DNA of 23,349 bases from Basidiobolus heterosporus B8920 (GCA_000697455.1 JNET01029332.1:1-23349); one strand, 5' to 3'. Positions 1 through 14,066 are shown, numbered from the stretch's first letter. Numbers and translations: made by a program. Notes: a model not told the origin generated them from the sequence alone.

Positions 1-268
1 ACATAATTCAGCACCTAATTATTCACACTTGATCTCATCCTTATTACATTTACTTAGCAATTTCCTCTCACCCAAAATTCACACTCTGGTTTTACTTAGA
101 ATATTTTTCACTAACTTAGAAGTACCCAGAATACTTGACTTTCTCAGACATGTCCAAATGACCTCAAACTTTGCACACATGTTCCTGGAACCTTACTTAA
201 CATATTCTACATGTTGCTTTATTTACTTCTTGACAATAGTATAAATGCTAACTTAACATTTAATAAAT

Positions 269-335
269 CTACAAGTGAAAACTGCATATTCTTCTGATTC
301 TCCAAAATCACTTCCAATAACTCCCAGAATCTCAC
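269..335 (+). repeat. Dispersed repeat block, copy A (inverted relative to 22720-22785)
   Basis: This block matches the reverse complement of 22720-22785 at about 79% over 67 columns by eye, with two single-base gaps. The best core is CCAAA...AATAACTCCCAG.ATCTCAC. It overlaps the start of the transposase relic frame, so it may be part of the same element family. Confidence 0.55.
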
Positions 336-1272
336 AACAGTATATTCATCAAGTCATTCACATTATTACTATCCTAACAAAACAGTAAACAACCAACTTG
401 TACTATTCAAAAACCATGATGAATCTGACATATTGGCAGCAACTTGTGAAGCATCATCATTCCCATCAATCAAATCAGGCATTAGCCTTAAGTCAATAAT
501 TTTACTGCTGAACAGCCTTAGCTAGTCAGTAAGCTTCCAGTTGGGTGCCGTGCACTTACTTTTCAATAATATCACTATTCTGATGACCAAGCTATAGAGT
601 GGCAAGCTGAACCTTAATGGCACATTTGTAATACCAGAGAAGTTCCCAGTAATTGGCAAAATACGAGATAATATCCACACACCATCATATTTTACCCATA
701 CACCAAGGAATATCCATACCAGCATAAAGTTATTTAAATGTAAGGATTGGAAGTATTGAATATGTAATTCTTCTAGCAGTATTTTGAAGAGATTTACACC
801 GAATATCCACTGGTAGCTTTGGGAGTTGTTTGTAAATATTACCAACATCTATCTAAGACACAAGCTAACAGTTGCTAATTTGCACCATCTTCATTGTCTT
901 TGTGAGGAATCTGTGACAAGATTTGAAAAACTCTACTACAAACACATTCTTGGTCAAATCAATCTATGTCACTATTCTCTCTACTCATTACTACACTTGG
1001 CACAATGTTTGGAGGTAATTGGACCATGTTACACTTTCTGGGAGTTTCCCATGGAACACATACATGGAGAGATTCTAAATTAGGCCAAATTGGCAGTTCT
1101 ACCCTATGCCAACCTCATCAAAAATATTACAGCAAAATTGGTGATAGATGTCACTAAGTGGAGCATGGATCAAATACCAAGGAGAGGAAAAACAGCAGGA
1201 GTATCATATTGTTGCATTCATGGGCTTTCTTGGGTGGTTGGAAGAGCCCACCTAACCACACTGAATCCATGA
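298..1272 (+). mobile_element. Decayed Tnp2/Plavaka-type (CMC/CACTA superfamily) transposase relic
   Basis: One reading frame runs from 298 to 1272 with no frameshift, broken by five in-frame stops: TAG 523, TAG 595, TGA 757, TAG 814 and TAG 1081. Translating through them gives motifs in the order expected from the central and C-terminal part of fungal Tnp2-like transposases. These are an AVHLLFNNI block followed by a KL-stop-SGK segment (family pattern like DAMHLFFEN...KLWSGK), then a KDWKYW block, then ELFVNITNIY, then LYSLLHLAQCLEVIGP with FWEFPMEH (pattern HxLxHxxxxIxxxGPxxxYWxFPMER), then PYANLIKNI (pattern HPYxNLxNNI). The N-terminal part and any terminal inverted repeats were not found. 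A GHDIVFTSHSW-like stretch near 1404-1436, in another frame, may be a further C-terminal piece. Family assignment rests on remembered motifs, not a search. It is clearly non-functional. Confidence 0.6.
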
Positions 1273-1999
1273 ACAACCCACAACTCTGAGGTCATATTTC
1301 TGTGTAAATTGCACCACACTAACTTTATTGGTATTATACTTTAGGGAGAATTCAACAATATCTTGCAGGAATAGTTTGGGAGAACATCCAGCTGTTTAGC
1401 TTTGGACATGATATAGTATTCACCAGTCATAGTTGGCAACATAGTAGCCAAACCAATTTTCAAATATCAAGAGGCGTATTTTGGCTGAATAGGCAGTATG
1501 ACTTTTCACTTCTAGTCTGAGTTGCTTTGCTGTACACTCATGTGTCTCTTCTTCTTTATCTTTTGTATTTTGCTGGAATAAAGCGTTGACTTTAGTTCTT
1601 GTTGGCTTGAAAAGATATGGAAGAGGGTGTTGGAGATTTCAAATTGCAGAGAACATTTTGTGGTTTGTGTAAACTTCTCACTGAAACGAGTTCACTAGTG
1701 AGAACCATAATTTCTTCTTGACTCTTAGTTAACCACTAGTAGTTTATAGTGTTCAGTGAAGCTTTGGTTGATATCTAATGAATGAGATCTCTAGTCTTGA
1801 TCAGTATTTAATGGGATTTTATTTTATTAAGGATATGCAAGTAAGGAGATTTTCTATTTACTAATTTTACTGTTAGTTTCATGTTACCTTGACAAGATTA
1901 GCTGATGGCTATTATATTGGTGGAAATGATGAGTAAAATTTGCCAACCTTCAAATTGCTAGTACGTGTGAGTGGATGTCTTTACAAAATGGGTTGGGGT
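1273..1999. other. AT-rich gene-free stretch with HIR3 3' flank
   Basis: I see no intact gene here. The left part may hold further transposon debris. Two overlapping AATAAA signals on the minus strand (plus-strand TTTATT at 1818-1823 and 1823-1828) lie about 175 nt beyond the HIR3 stop and are the best candidates for its poly(A) signal. Confidence 0.4.
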
Positions 2000-4900
2000 T
2001 TAACTTGGATCCAGTGAGGCGGTTACTGGTTCACTTTCCATGTGGTTGGTGTCGGTGGTGGGTTTACTGGAACCTGCGTCGGAGGGTGGGGTACCGGTTT
2101 GTTCCTCAATGTTGCCATGTATCTAGATGGATGGAAAAGAAAAAGGTGGTGGGTGGGTTTGCAGTCACTTGAGTCACTGGGTGGGAAAGTTACCTTAGAA
2201 CGCATTAGATGATGGGCTCTTTGAATGACATCTTTCTCTTGAATCAAGGTAGAATCCGGGGTGGTGGAGGGATCCAAAGGGGCGGGACTGGGGTCAGGAA
2301 AAGCGTTCATGAGGTGTATGTAAGCTTGGGTGATCATAAGGTTAAGATTAATGTTCGGTGGGACTGGATCACGGCACCTCTTTAATTCACACAGATATTG
2401 TAGTACACAGTAAGCTTCAGGTTTTGATGTTCGTTCCAGAACTACAGCCTCCATGGCTCGTGCCCGGTTTTCAAATTCGGCTCTTGAAATGTTCTCGAGG
2501 ACATATTCCGAGGATAATTGCAGACGCACCTGCAATACCTAAAGTGCGCAGGGATATTAGACGTAAGAACAAGCGATAAGCTTCATGGAAGACTGACCTC
2601 TAGGTAGGCCTGAAGTGTACTTCTCAGTAATTCCTCGTGATCTAAGACAGCATTCTCTGACTTCTTCAACTTTTGATACAATAAACGAAGATTTTCAATG
2701 TCTTGACTCTCCTTCAGAATCTTGACTAAGAAGATCACGTAGGAATGGATATAGGCAAAATGCTTTCCCGGTCTGTGTGAAAACGATTCATGAATATTCA
2801 AGGGATCTGATCTGGTGGTTGATGTGCCTTTTACGAACCTTTCAAACTCGGTTTTGAAGAAGTTGGCTAATGGCTTGCTAGTGGATTTGATGTTGAATAA
2901 AGTAAGCATCTCTGCTTTCGCCTTGTGAAGATCCTGGAAGAAATGGTAGAAGATCCACGCTTGCTAACAGATGTGGTCGAGAATTAGGACGATCTCTCAG
3001 TTCAACGAGCACATACAACTCTTACCCTATAGATGGGCTTGTGTTGCCATTTCCTTTTGTCCATGGCACGGATCTTCCCAAGCTCTGAATTGAGTCGCTT
3101 GATAGCGTGGGAAACTTGCCCTTCGTTTTCCGCATCACCAGGGCCATTGCATTCGCCTGATGGCTCTTCAGTGACTTTGTCGGCTTCGCAGGGTAGCATT
3201 TCAAGCAGATGTTCTGTCTGTGCAGGCTGAAGAAACCATGGGTGAGGTGGTGATTGGACACAGCTGAAGAATTCACCCTTACCTCGATTTGATTGCTCTT
3301 GAATGCTTTGGCAATATAGGCTATTGCTTTGTATCTAGGCTCAAAGATTCTTTCCTGGCCATCCTTCCCGGAGCGTTTGGGAAGGAGCTTCTGAGCGATA
3401 GAGTAATAACGCACGATTTCCTTCATCAACCATCAAATTAGTGATTGCTAGGCTGGCAAGTTTCAGAATGAGGCTTACCTCTGGCTTGCGGCCAAGTTTT
3501 TCACAGCATTTACCAACCATGTACGGGTATCTATCGAGCTCAAGATTAGTGCAATGTCCAACACAAGGCAAATAACTCCACGCTACCTCCAATCGGACGA
3601 GTCGAACCGCATCGCCTGTAAGAAACAGTAAGTAATAAACTTCAAGAGCTGATGGGACGCTGGCTCTCCGCTCATATCGGTTGGCTCTGGTTCTGGTTCT
3701 GGCTCTTCGACATCTACAACGATCTGTACCGGCGCATTCTTAAATGCATCTCGATTCATCGGACTCACAGTCATGGAGTAAGTATGAAACCCAAATGCGG
3801 ACCAGACCTTCCCAATCTCTGGGAATTTAGGCCCGTTGTTTACCGCCACTTTCTTGAACATTTTGATGGAGTTAGAGAAGGAAAGGAATCCTTTCTGCGG
3901 GCCATAGATTGATGTCAGTGAATGAAGACTGAATGAGAGAACTCCGCACTTTACCTTTTGGTTCTCCACTATCTGGGGCCGAAGCAGCTTGAGCTCGGTT
4001 GCGTTTAGCATTAGTTGGTCGTTGGCCAATTCCATGTAACTCTTGGCCAGCATAAACCAGGCTTCCACTTTGGTAGGATTGATGGAGATGTCTCGCTACG
4101 TAGGGGGATATGAAGTTGAGTAGAATTCAGGCTTTCATGGAACAATGCCGCTTACCAGAAAACATTGGATCGGTAGCTGCCAGTCCTCTATGGGTTTGGC
4201 CTGAAGTACTTTGGATTTAGACTTGACCTGTAGATGCATTACCTTCCCTTGCTGAAAGAATAGGCTTTCGAGCAATCCTAGTAAATGTCAGAGACCGCTA
4301 TGATTCCGTAGTAGAAGATTGGAAGAGTTCATACCATACTGCTCATCACGTGCAACGGCAGGCTGAACCAGTGCAGGCATAGGAGAATACGGAGAGAAAT
4401 CAATGGCATGAATGAAGTTGATGTTCGCAGCAAAGTGATGGTCCAACAAGTCTGAGTTAAGGGAGAGGTAGGCTACGCGCAAGAATGATTAGTGGGGGAG
4501 GGGATCTCTCGAGGCCAAGCATGCACTCACCATCATTGTTGATCAACTTGCTCTTGGAGAAGAAGTCGCACACTCTATCTAAGGTAGTTTTCATATCAGG
4601 CTTCACCTGAGCGCCTCGTCGTGTCTTATCGATCACATACGATTCAATCAGTTTAAACACCCGAATGGCTCCCTTTTGGTCTAACTCGGTGGGCTGGCAG
4701 TTGTGATCGTTCAGCAGATACTCTGTCTCAACCTACGTTCAACGAGTGAATAAAGCTCTAGCGGGATGCGATTGAAGGATGGTACATACCCCGCTTCGGA
4801 TTTTGTAGAGACAATAGTAACATTGGCTCTCCTCTTCGTGATAACTAGAGCCAGGCATGGAAGCGAACACCCTCAAGCAAAGCTCCAGGAACACTCCATC

Positions 4901-7900
4901 TCCTTTACCACAAAGTCGACATGCACCAAGTTCCTCGTGAACGAAGGATAGAAAGTCGGCCATGTCCTCATCTTCGATTCCTTCTGAATCGATTTTCTTT
5001 GTTTTCCGACGTTGAGAGGCTCGATTGGTCCTCTTGGTCTGCTTCTTGGCCACCGACTTCTTTCGTCGTATGCAATCAACAACAAAATAAAACAGAACCC
5101 AGCTGTTGACTACAACAGACTTCAGCATGTCATCGTCAGCGTCACCATCACTGTCAGCGGTATGTTCCTCGACCGGGTCTTCATACTTGCCCATGATCCA
5201 AAGAGCAATGCGAATGGCAAACAAAACCAAGGGGAAAAATTTATCTAGCTCGGTTGATTTCATGCCGAGAAAGCAGGTAATGTACTTACTTTGCAAGAGC
5301 AACGAGTTTAGGGTTTGCGTGGCATTGGCGAAGATGTTTAGAGAATGAGTGTCATCATCCGAGTCTCCTCTACATACCAAGGTGATCAACCCTTCTTGGA
5401 AAATCAGGGTCCCACATTGCCATGCTTTCTCGATATTCTCAGTAGCTTCGTAGGCCTTCATCAACATGTGCAGCGACTTGAGTCGATTTTTGAGCGCATC
5501 TTTCGACTTGAACTTCAGCTCTTTGACCGACTTGCGTCTACTAGCACTGGCTCGCGTCTTTCCAGAGTTCTCCTTCTGATATTCATCGAGGATGACTGGA
5601 CCCAAGCGTTCAATCACTCCCGGGTAATTCTTTTCGGCGAACATCTGATCGGATTCCATGACGTATTGTTGCCACTCGAGGTGCTGGACTTTGGCGTAGA
5701 TGTTCGCGTAATTGATGGCGTTGTTCTTGAGACTTGGAATGAGGTTAGTACAGGGGAGAATCTCGAGCATTGGAAGCTATCTATTAAAGCACTCACCAGT
5801 TAGGGAGAAGAACATTTCGGGTAGACTTTGCCCAAACTAAGGACTGATGATAATATTTGATTGCCTCTTTGACCTCATTCCGTTGGTTCGCTACGTTCCC
5901 TTTTAGCCATAAGTAACGTAGCATGGTCCTGGAACGCCAGCTTGATAGATCCGAAGAAACGCTACTCCTGGAAAGGTTCATTTGCCCGATGATCAAGCTA
6001 AGCTCAAACTCCAGACGATCAATCCAATCGTCTAAAAAATAACAAAGCTCCTCTCTATGGCTGTTGCTGCTACGTTGTTCAACTCTGTCCATGAAGAGCT
6101 CCGCGACGGTCAAGTATAGCTTCGTGGAAAAAGAATGAGTTGAGTGTCAAAGGAGCACTGATTCATGTAGCATTTACCTCGATAGTCGGGCACTTTTCTC
6201 GGACATTGGAGGCGTCTGTGTCGAGGTAGTTGAATCGGCCTATCTCGGGTAAATGTGGATCCAGTTCTTGGATCATGGAGAAAAGAACCTCACCCATGGC
6301 AGAAGACCATCGGTGCTTCCAGGTGAACCTATCCAGATGGTCGCGATCAGCTCCTAGGATCAGTTTGCATATAAAATGACAGCAATAATCAATGATTCCA
6401 GAATTGGCTTCGTTCTCCTCCTCAATAAAGCTTGTAAGTAGCGCAGGATCGGAGAAGAAAGCATCCGCCTCGACCTCCACTACCTCCTCCTCGACGTCAA
6501 TCACGATGGGTTCTGATCTGAGAAATGGGTTAGCATGGAAATGGTTAGCATTGAGGTGAGGAGTGTAGTGTAAATCGATCGATAGGTGGAGTTACTTGGA
6601 TGGATTGGATAGCAAATCGCTCTTCAGTTTGAGGATCTCCTTGGGAAACTCGTTGACAAACTTGGTCACTTTCTCATCAGGTAGTCCAAGAAAGGTTGCT
6701 ATTTTTCGGGCATCTTTGGTGTACTCAGAAAACCCCCAATCAATCAGCGAAAGGAGTTTCTCTAATTGTTCCATGATAATCCCCTCCTGCTGCTTTCTCT
6801 TCGTTTCTGGTTGCGAAGTGACCGACTTCTGTCGTAACCTAGAAGACTTTCTTTCAGCAAAGTCGTCCCAATCTTCTTTTTCTCTCTTTCGCTTGGAATG
6901 GGCCTCCTTTGCTTTCTCGGTCGGTTCTGAGGATGGTGCCACCAAAGGCTCGCCTGTTTCCATCAAACTAGCTACATGAGTGTCGGGTACAGTCTCAGTC
7001 TCGCCCTCTTCTTGTTTGATGTGTTCCAGTGGCAGGGGATCCTCGTCTGCGTCTTCATCCGGTAAAATGATCATTATCCTTCGATTGACGATGTCGTGTT
7101 CGGGATCTCTGGAATTATGGAGAGAGATAGGATCGCGTCTTTGGAAAAGGTTAGTGAACATGCTTCTTATAAAGGAATGGAATAAACGTAGCACACCCTT
7201 GCTGCACATGAGCATATATGTCGAGTAGCATCTTCCCCAGTGCCTCCCAACTCTTTTGCTTCAGTGGAAATTTTGCGGGTTCAGGGGACGGTTCATTATA
7301 GAGATCTATTAGATGTTAGTGCCAACATTCTACGTAATGCATGTCGCATGTTTGTAGACTATTTACCGGAAATGAATGGGCTGCGCTTTGCTGGCTCGAT
7401 GGCGGACCATTGCATCTCTTGAGTTCCCTCGAAACTAGAACTGGCCGTGTCGTCAAAGATTGAGGTTCTAATTGACGAAAGTAGGAGCTTAGTATGATGT
7501 CGTGGGATACAAGGGAGTCATGCGTATCAACCTGTGCAATAAAGCTCCGCGTCCAAACATTTGCTCGAGAATCACTTTCTGAAGTCCGAGCGCTCGTTCA
7601 TGGTCTGGGTAGACTTTTAAAACCTTCTCCAAATATTTGTGACAAGTTATAAAGTCTCCGATATCGTAAAGAATCTAGATCGAATTAGCGTACATTCAAG
7701 GGAGATGTCTCAACATATTTGACTTTACTTCGCATAATCCATCTAGGCATCGCCATTGCGTTGGTCTAAGTGACTCAAAGTTAACTTCAACCGACACATT
7801 TGACCCGCCACTAATCCCTTTCTCAAAGGCATGGCGTGCTAATCGCGAGTTTTGATTCTTCAAGGCGATCTGACCTACGTGTAACCATATCTCGCTATCG

Positions 7901-8623
7901 GAAGGATCGATTTCAAGTGCCTGGCAAAGGATTGGGTTACGTGGTAAGTTTCAACTAGATACCTAGAGTTGTATGGTAAAAGTTACTTTGAAGTAGTATT
8001 TGAGGATCTCTTGCGAGTGATCAGATTCCCCATTCTGCCTTTGATTATTCATCAACAACGAAGCGTAATTCTTATAAACCGCAAATTGTAGAATGGATTG
8101 TGTATAAGCATGGGTTCGCGTGTGTGTTTTTGGTTCATTGGAGTGTTTTTCTGACTGAAAAGGGCATCGTTGGTAAGTAAAAAGAGTTTCTGAACAGTCT
8201 GTAGGAGTGAGGCAATTGGTTGCCACTATTTCTTAAACTTACACCAACCGGGGTGTTACTTGGCTTATTTATCACGTCGTATTCAGTTAGTTTATGATAC
8301 AAAAGTTCAGCTTCCTGTGTTCGTTTCTTTTGTTGAAACCTTAGTGCTTTTTGATATAGCTCTAAGCATTGCTCGATCTTTGTTCCGATAAAAACTCGAC
8401 TTTAGAATCTACACTACTACAGAGCAAGAGTTGAAGGTAAGCGGTGTGGTTTAAAAGACGTACTTGTGTTTCGTATGTATCTTTTTCGATTTCCTCCGAC
8501 TCATCCGAAGAATCATTTAATGGAAGGAATCTGGTCTATAGAAAGCAGTTAGAACAGCTAGAAACTGACATATATTGAGGTGGAGAGTGTTGAAGGATTT
8601 ATAGAGATTACCAGTGGCTTCAT
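2000..8623 (-). CDS. HIR3: HIR complex histone-chaperone subunit Hir3/CABIN1-like, 24 exons
   Basis: Predicted 1,723-aa scaffold of the HIR/HIRA H3-H4 chaperone complex (nuclear, replication-independent nucleosome assembly). Exons in order: 8612-8623, 8464-8535, 8243-8377, 7987-8154, 7729-7920, 7532-7674, 7367-7467, 7197-7305, 6596-7138, 6178-6517, 5797-6119, 5290-5732, 4790-5244, 4531-4732, 4335-4472, 4156-4277, 3955-4095, 3587-3894, 3479-3530, 3283-3420, 3026-3226, 2598-2963, 2194-2538, 2000-2122. Lengths sum to 5,172 nt and every junction keeps frame. The acidic N-terminus (NDSSDESEEIE) leads into TPR-like helices with SRLARHAFEKG and QWRCLDGLCE. A basic segment (SKRKREK...ERKSSRLRQK, about residues 392-415) may be a nuclear signal. 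Later family blocks are SQCYYCLYKI (about 1000-1010), DWRYPYMVGK, RPGKHFAYIHSYV (from about 1510) and LENISRAEFENRARAME. Yeast Hir3 (about 1,650 aa) and human CABIN1 (about 2,200 aa) bracket this length. Individual exon ends could be off. Confidence 0.88.
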
Positions 8624-8877
8624 TGTATCTTCAAGCGTTTATATTTACTCAAACAACGTCAAGCGTGAAATTGGCCATATACTAGTTGAGTATATATTCA
8701 ATATCTAATTATACACGTCTTGAGAAAAATTAAACTGTTCGTGTTTTCACCATATGCCCATTTACTATGATTTTAATATGAATTAACCCTGAGCTTATAT
8801 ACTTACTTACTAAACCATGAGTATGATGCATATATATACCCTACTTACCTTCACAGTTCTAATCTCCACCTTAGTCT

Positions 8878-8905
8878 TAACCCTAACCCTAGCCCTAGCC
8901 CTAAA
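8878..8905. repeat. Interstitial telomere-like repeat (CCCTAA/CCCTAG)4
   Basis: Four exact 6-bp units CCCTAA, CCCTAG, CCCTAG, CCCTAA (8881-8904) are preceded by TAA and followed by A. The complement is TTAGGG/CTAGGG, close to the telomere repeat used by many fungi. It lies 255-282 bp upstream of the HIR3 start codon and about 550 bp upstream of the zinc-transporter start. Confidence 0.85.
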
Positions 8906-9016
8906 TCTCTACAGTCAATCGTTATGCATAGACACAAGACACATAACCATTAGATCATATTAGAATAAGTATTGGTATACACATATGTCCTAGTGAATGG
9001 AATTTCTAAAGGGTGC

Positions 9017-9030
9017 GGTTAAGGTTAAGG
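9017..9030 (+). repeat. GGTTAA direct repeat
   Basis: GGTTAA occurs twice in tandem followed by GG. It shares the GTTA core of TTAGGG-type motifs and lies 112 bp from the CCCTAA array in the same divergent promoter region. Too short to assign a role. Confidence 0.4.
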
Positions 9031-9450
9031 TGGTTAATGTTGATCGAGAATTACTTTTTGCACTACAGATTTTCTTGACATGTGTGATGGTTCTTAGTGG
9101 TTCAGACAAATGATGGTAATGGTGGTTTTCTTTGTGGTAACCTCTCATTCGTTTAAAATGACCCAGTTCCTTGGAAGGTGCACTTTCTAGTTTGGATACT
9201 AGTTGCAGTGAATTCTCACACCTTCATTTATTACTTAATGTCCTTCTAAAAATAGGTTAACTCTGTCCCACAGTAGTCTCGGGTATAGCACTAATCATTG
9301 GTCACCTATCACCTAATCTAATAACGTTGTAGGTGCAGTGTGTGAATCATGGTTCTTCATTGGCTGTTAGATTCCATAGCTTGAACGGTGTACGAGAAAT
9401 ACTCTTCAGAACACTTGAACCGCTGGGCACCGTTGATTTTGCTTTGACTC

Positions 9451-11960
<2,510 letters not shown>

Positions 11961-11992
11961 GAAGTCGGATGTTTAAATGAATTACTAGCATG

Positions 11993-11998
11993 AATAAA
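11993..11998 (+). terminator. AATAAA poly(A) signal of the zinc transporter
   Basis: AATAAA begins 33 nt after the transporter stop codon. It lies within the short gap shared with the convergent DBT gene. Confidence 0.6.
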
Positions 11999-12012
11999 TT
12001 CGATGCCTCTGG

Positions 12013-12018
12013 TTTATT
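12013..12018 (-). terminator. AATAAA poly(A) signal of DBT
   Basis: The complement reads AATAAA about 59 nt downstream of the DBT stop. It lies past the transporter's own signal, so the two transcripts probably overlap at their 3' ends. Confidence 0.55.
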
Positions 12019-12076
12019 TATGCACGGGACAGAGTAGATACAAGAGAGCGAATGTGTGTATATATGTATTATATAT

Positions 12077-13692
12077 TTACTTGAGTTTGGATAATAGAGC
12101 CACTGGGTTCTCTAGAAGAGACTTCCAATCATTACAGAATCTGGCGATGGTGGCTCCATCCACTACTCGATGGTCTGCAGACCAGCTAATTTGTACTATT
12201 TCTTTAGGCACAACAACCTCTATTTCCTTACCAGTCTGGGCGTCCTGAACGGTTTCATAACGGGGAAGTCGTTGGATCTTACCTAATGCACCGATGCACA
12301 GCTCTGATGTGACCACAACGGGGGAGAGATACGTTCCTCCGATCACTCCGATGTTTGATAAGGAAATCGTTCCATTCTTGAGGTCGTTTGCTGTGATGGC
12401 TCCTTTCTTGCCTGCTTCTTGGAGTCTGGTCAATTCAGCAGCAATGTCAAGAATCGATTTATTCTGACAGTCTTTAATGTTTGGAACAATCAATCCCGCC
12501 GGAGTATCCATGGCAACTCCTATGTTGTGCGAACTACGGTACTCTAGCTTGACTTTGGAAATATCATCGGCATCCACCAATCGAGCGTTTAAAATCGGGT
12601 AGTTCTCCAAGGCAATGGAGAGGGTCTTGATAAATATTGGCATATAGGAAATCTTCTTGAAAGAATAAAGGCCTGACTTCGCCACGTATTCGTTGATTGA
12701 TTTGCGCACAGAGGAACACTGGTTCAATACGATCTCATCAGAGTATCCAAAGTGAGGGATCTGAAGTGATTTGGACATCATCTTGAACATCGCTTTCTGG
12801 ATGTTGCTTAGTGATTTAAGCTCATTTCCAATGGTAGGTACTTCTCCTTGTGTTACTGGTGGTATGAGGGGCTCAGTTCCGGCTGCTGCTGGTCTGGACC
12901 CATTCAAGAAGCGTAGGATATCCTCCTTAAGCACACGGCCAGATTTTCCAGTGCCTTCAATCTCAGTAATATCAAGACTGTGTTCGCGAGCCAATCGACG
13001 GACAGCCGGAGTAGCCAGGGATAGTATCCTTTCTTCTACTACCCTCTTGGGCTGTATAGGTCCCTCAGCACTGATGGGTACGGCAGGACTCACATCTGGT
13101 TTTACAGGACTACTGGCCTGGATGGAGTCTACCTCTTCACTAGATACTTCACTCGTTTCAATATCGACTAATGGCTGGCCCACTTTGGCCATTTGACCTA
13201 CATCATAATGAAGTGTCTTCACAATACCATCATAACGGGATGAAATCTCCACAGATGCTTTGTCCGATTGAACCTCACAGATTTTATCGAATTGGGCGAT
13301 TTCTGCACCTGGCTTCACAAACCTATAAACAAGTTGATTCAATATATATATGTATATGTACACCTTACTGTGGTTGTATAGATATGTACCATTGAATAAC
13401 TTCACACTCCGTGATACCTTCTCCGATATCTGCCAGCATGAAAGGAACGACTGCATTTTGTTGGGCCGAAGTATGGAAGGAAGCACAAGAAGAGGATTTT
13501 CTATAGCTTATCTTTTCAGTCTTCTTCGTTTCACTAGAAAGTTGGGGGTGCTAGATTGAGAAAAGTTCAGTTGAACGTTATAAGTTAGCCTTCGATAAAA
13601 AAAGCAAGGAAATTCTAACTACCTTTATGAAGGTACTTAGCGGTTGTACGGTTCGAGTTACGTGGACTGGGAACTAACGGGAAAAAGCTCAT
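12077..13692 (-). CDS. DBT: Branched-chain 2-oxoacid dehydrogenase E2 (dihydrolipoyl transacylase, DBT), mitochondrial
   Basis: E2 core of the mitochondrial BCKDH complex, which passes branched acyl groups from lipoate to CoA in Val/Leu/Ile breakdown. The last exon is 12077-13322. An intron at 13323-13389 splits the Trp codon of EVIQW|FVKPG, and the preceding exon ends at 13390. Domains in order: lipoyl domain ([19 protein letters not shown]; lipoyl Lys in [10 protein letters not shown] at 13259-13261), E3-binding domain ([20 protein letters not shown]...GRVLKEDI), then the catalytic acyltransferase domain ending [15 protein letters not shown] (active-site His at 12170-12172, Asp four residues on). 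The ending matches DBT better than the E2 subunits of the pyruvate or 2-oxoglutarate complexes. The 5' end is unresolved. [13 protein letters not shown] looks like the end of a mitochondrial targeting peptide but has no upstream in-frame ATG, so another exon is needed. The ATG at 13692 ([18 protein letters not shown]) is the best candidate; one in-frame alternative lies at 13764. Confidence 0.88.
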
Positions 13693-14030
13693 TAGAAGAC
13701 TTATTTGTATAGTCGTGCTCTGTAAAGGAGAAAGAACGTACAAGCTTATGCTTACGCAAAACATGAGAAGGAACTCTTAAACGAGAAGTTGTGCGTGATA
13801 AAAGACTCATGACAAGGTGTGCTTCAGATAATGAGCTGTAGTAATGACAGGTAGGTGTTATCAGGGGAAACTTCAGGGTTTAATAGGAATTGGCGACGTA
13901 AGAAATACCCAAGGTATACTCTAGTAGCGTGGGAAAGATAGTCTCGAGCCACTCAACTGATTGGCCGTGAGGGTGGGAAAATTGAGTTGAAGGATGGTGA
14001 ATCTGATTGTGTTATAGTGAGGTCAACTAA

Positions 14031-14066
14031 GCAGCCCTAAACAGCCCTAAGCAACCTTAAACAACC
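14031..14066. repeat. 10-bp tandem repeat with CCCTAA core upstream of DBT
   Basis: Units are GCAGCCCTAA, ACAGCCCTAA, GCAACCTTAA and a partial ACAACC, about 3.6 copies. It lies roughly 340-375 bp upstream of the candidate DBT start. Confidence 0.7.

Larger units (their letters stand above)
8624..9450. promoter_or_regulatory. Divergent intergenic region between HIR3 and the zinc transporter
   Basis: About 830 bp separate the two divergent start codons, so both promoters must lie here. Apart from the telomere-like repeat at 8878-8905 and GGTTAAGGTTAAGG at 9017-9030, I see no gene, tRNA or clear TATA box. An in-frame stop at 9445-9447 just upstream of the ATG at 9451 limits the transporter's first exon. 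Confidence 0.45.

Noticed and set aside
522-848. 108-codon minus-strand frame in the left AT-rich region
   Set aside because: It is the complement of the transposase relic. The plus-strand frame carries the recognisable transposase motifs, so this one is a shadow.
5345-5803. 152-codon plus-strand frame opposite HIR3
   Set aside because: Lies entirely over HIR3 exons 11-13 and their introns, with no family motif of its own.
8878-8905. Possible chromosome end or recent telomere fusion
   Set aside because: Only four degenerate units, embedded between two intact divergent genes on both sides. Not a telomere.
12771-13196. 141-codon plus-strand frame inside DBT
   Set aside because: Antisense shadow of the DBT coding exon, with no independent support.
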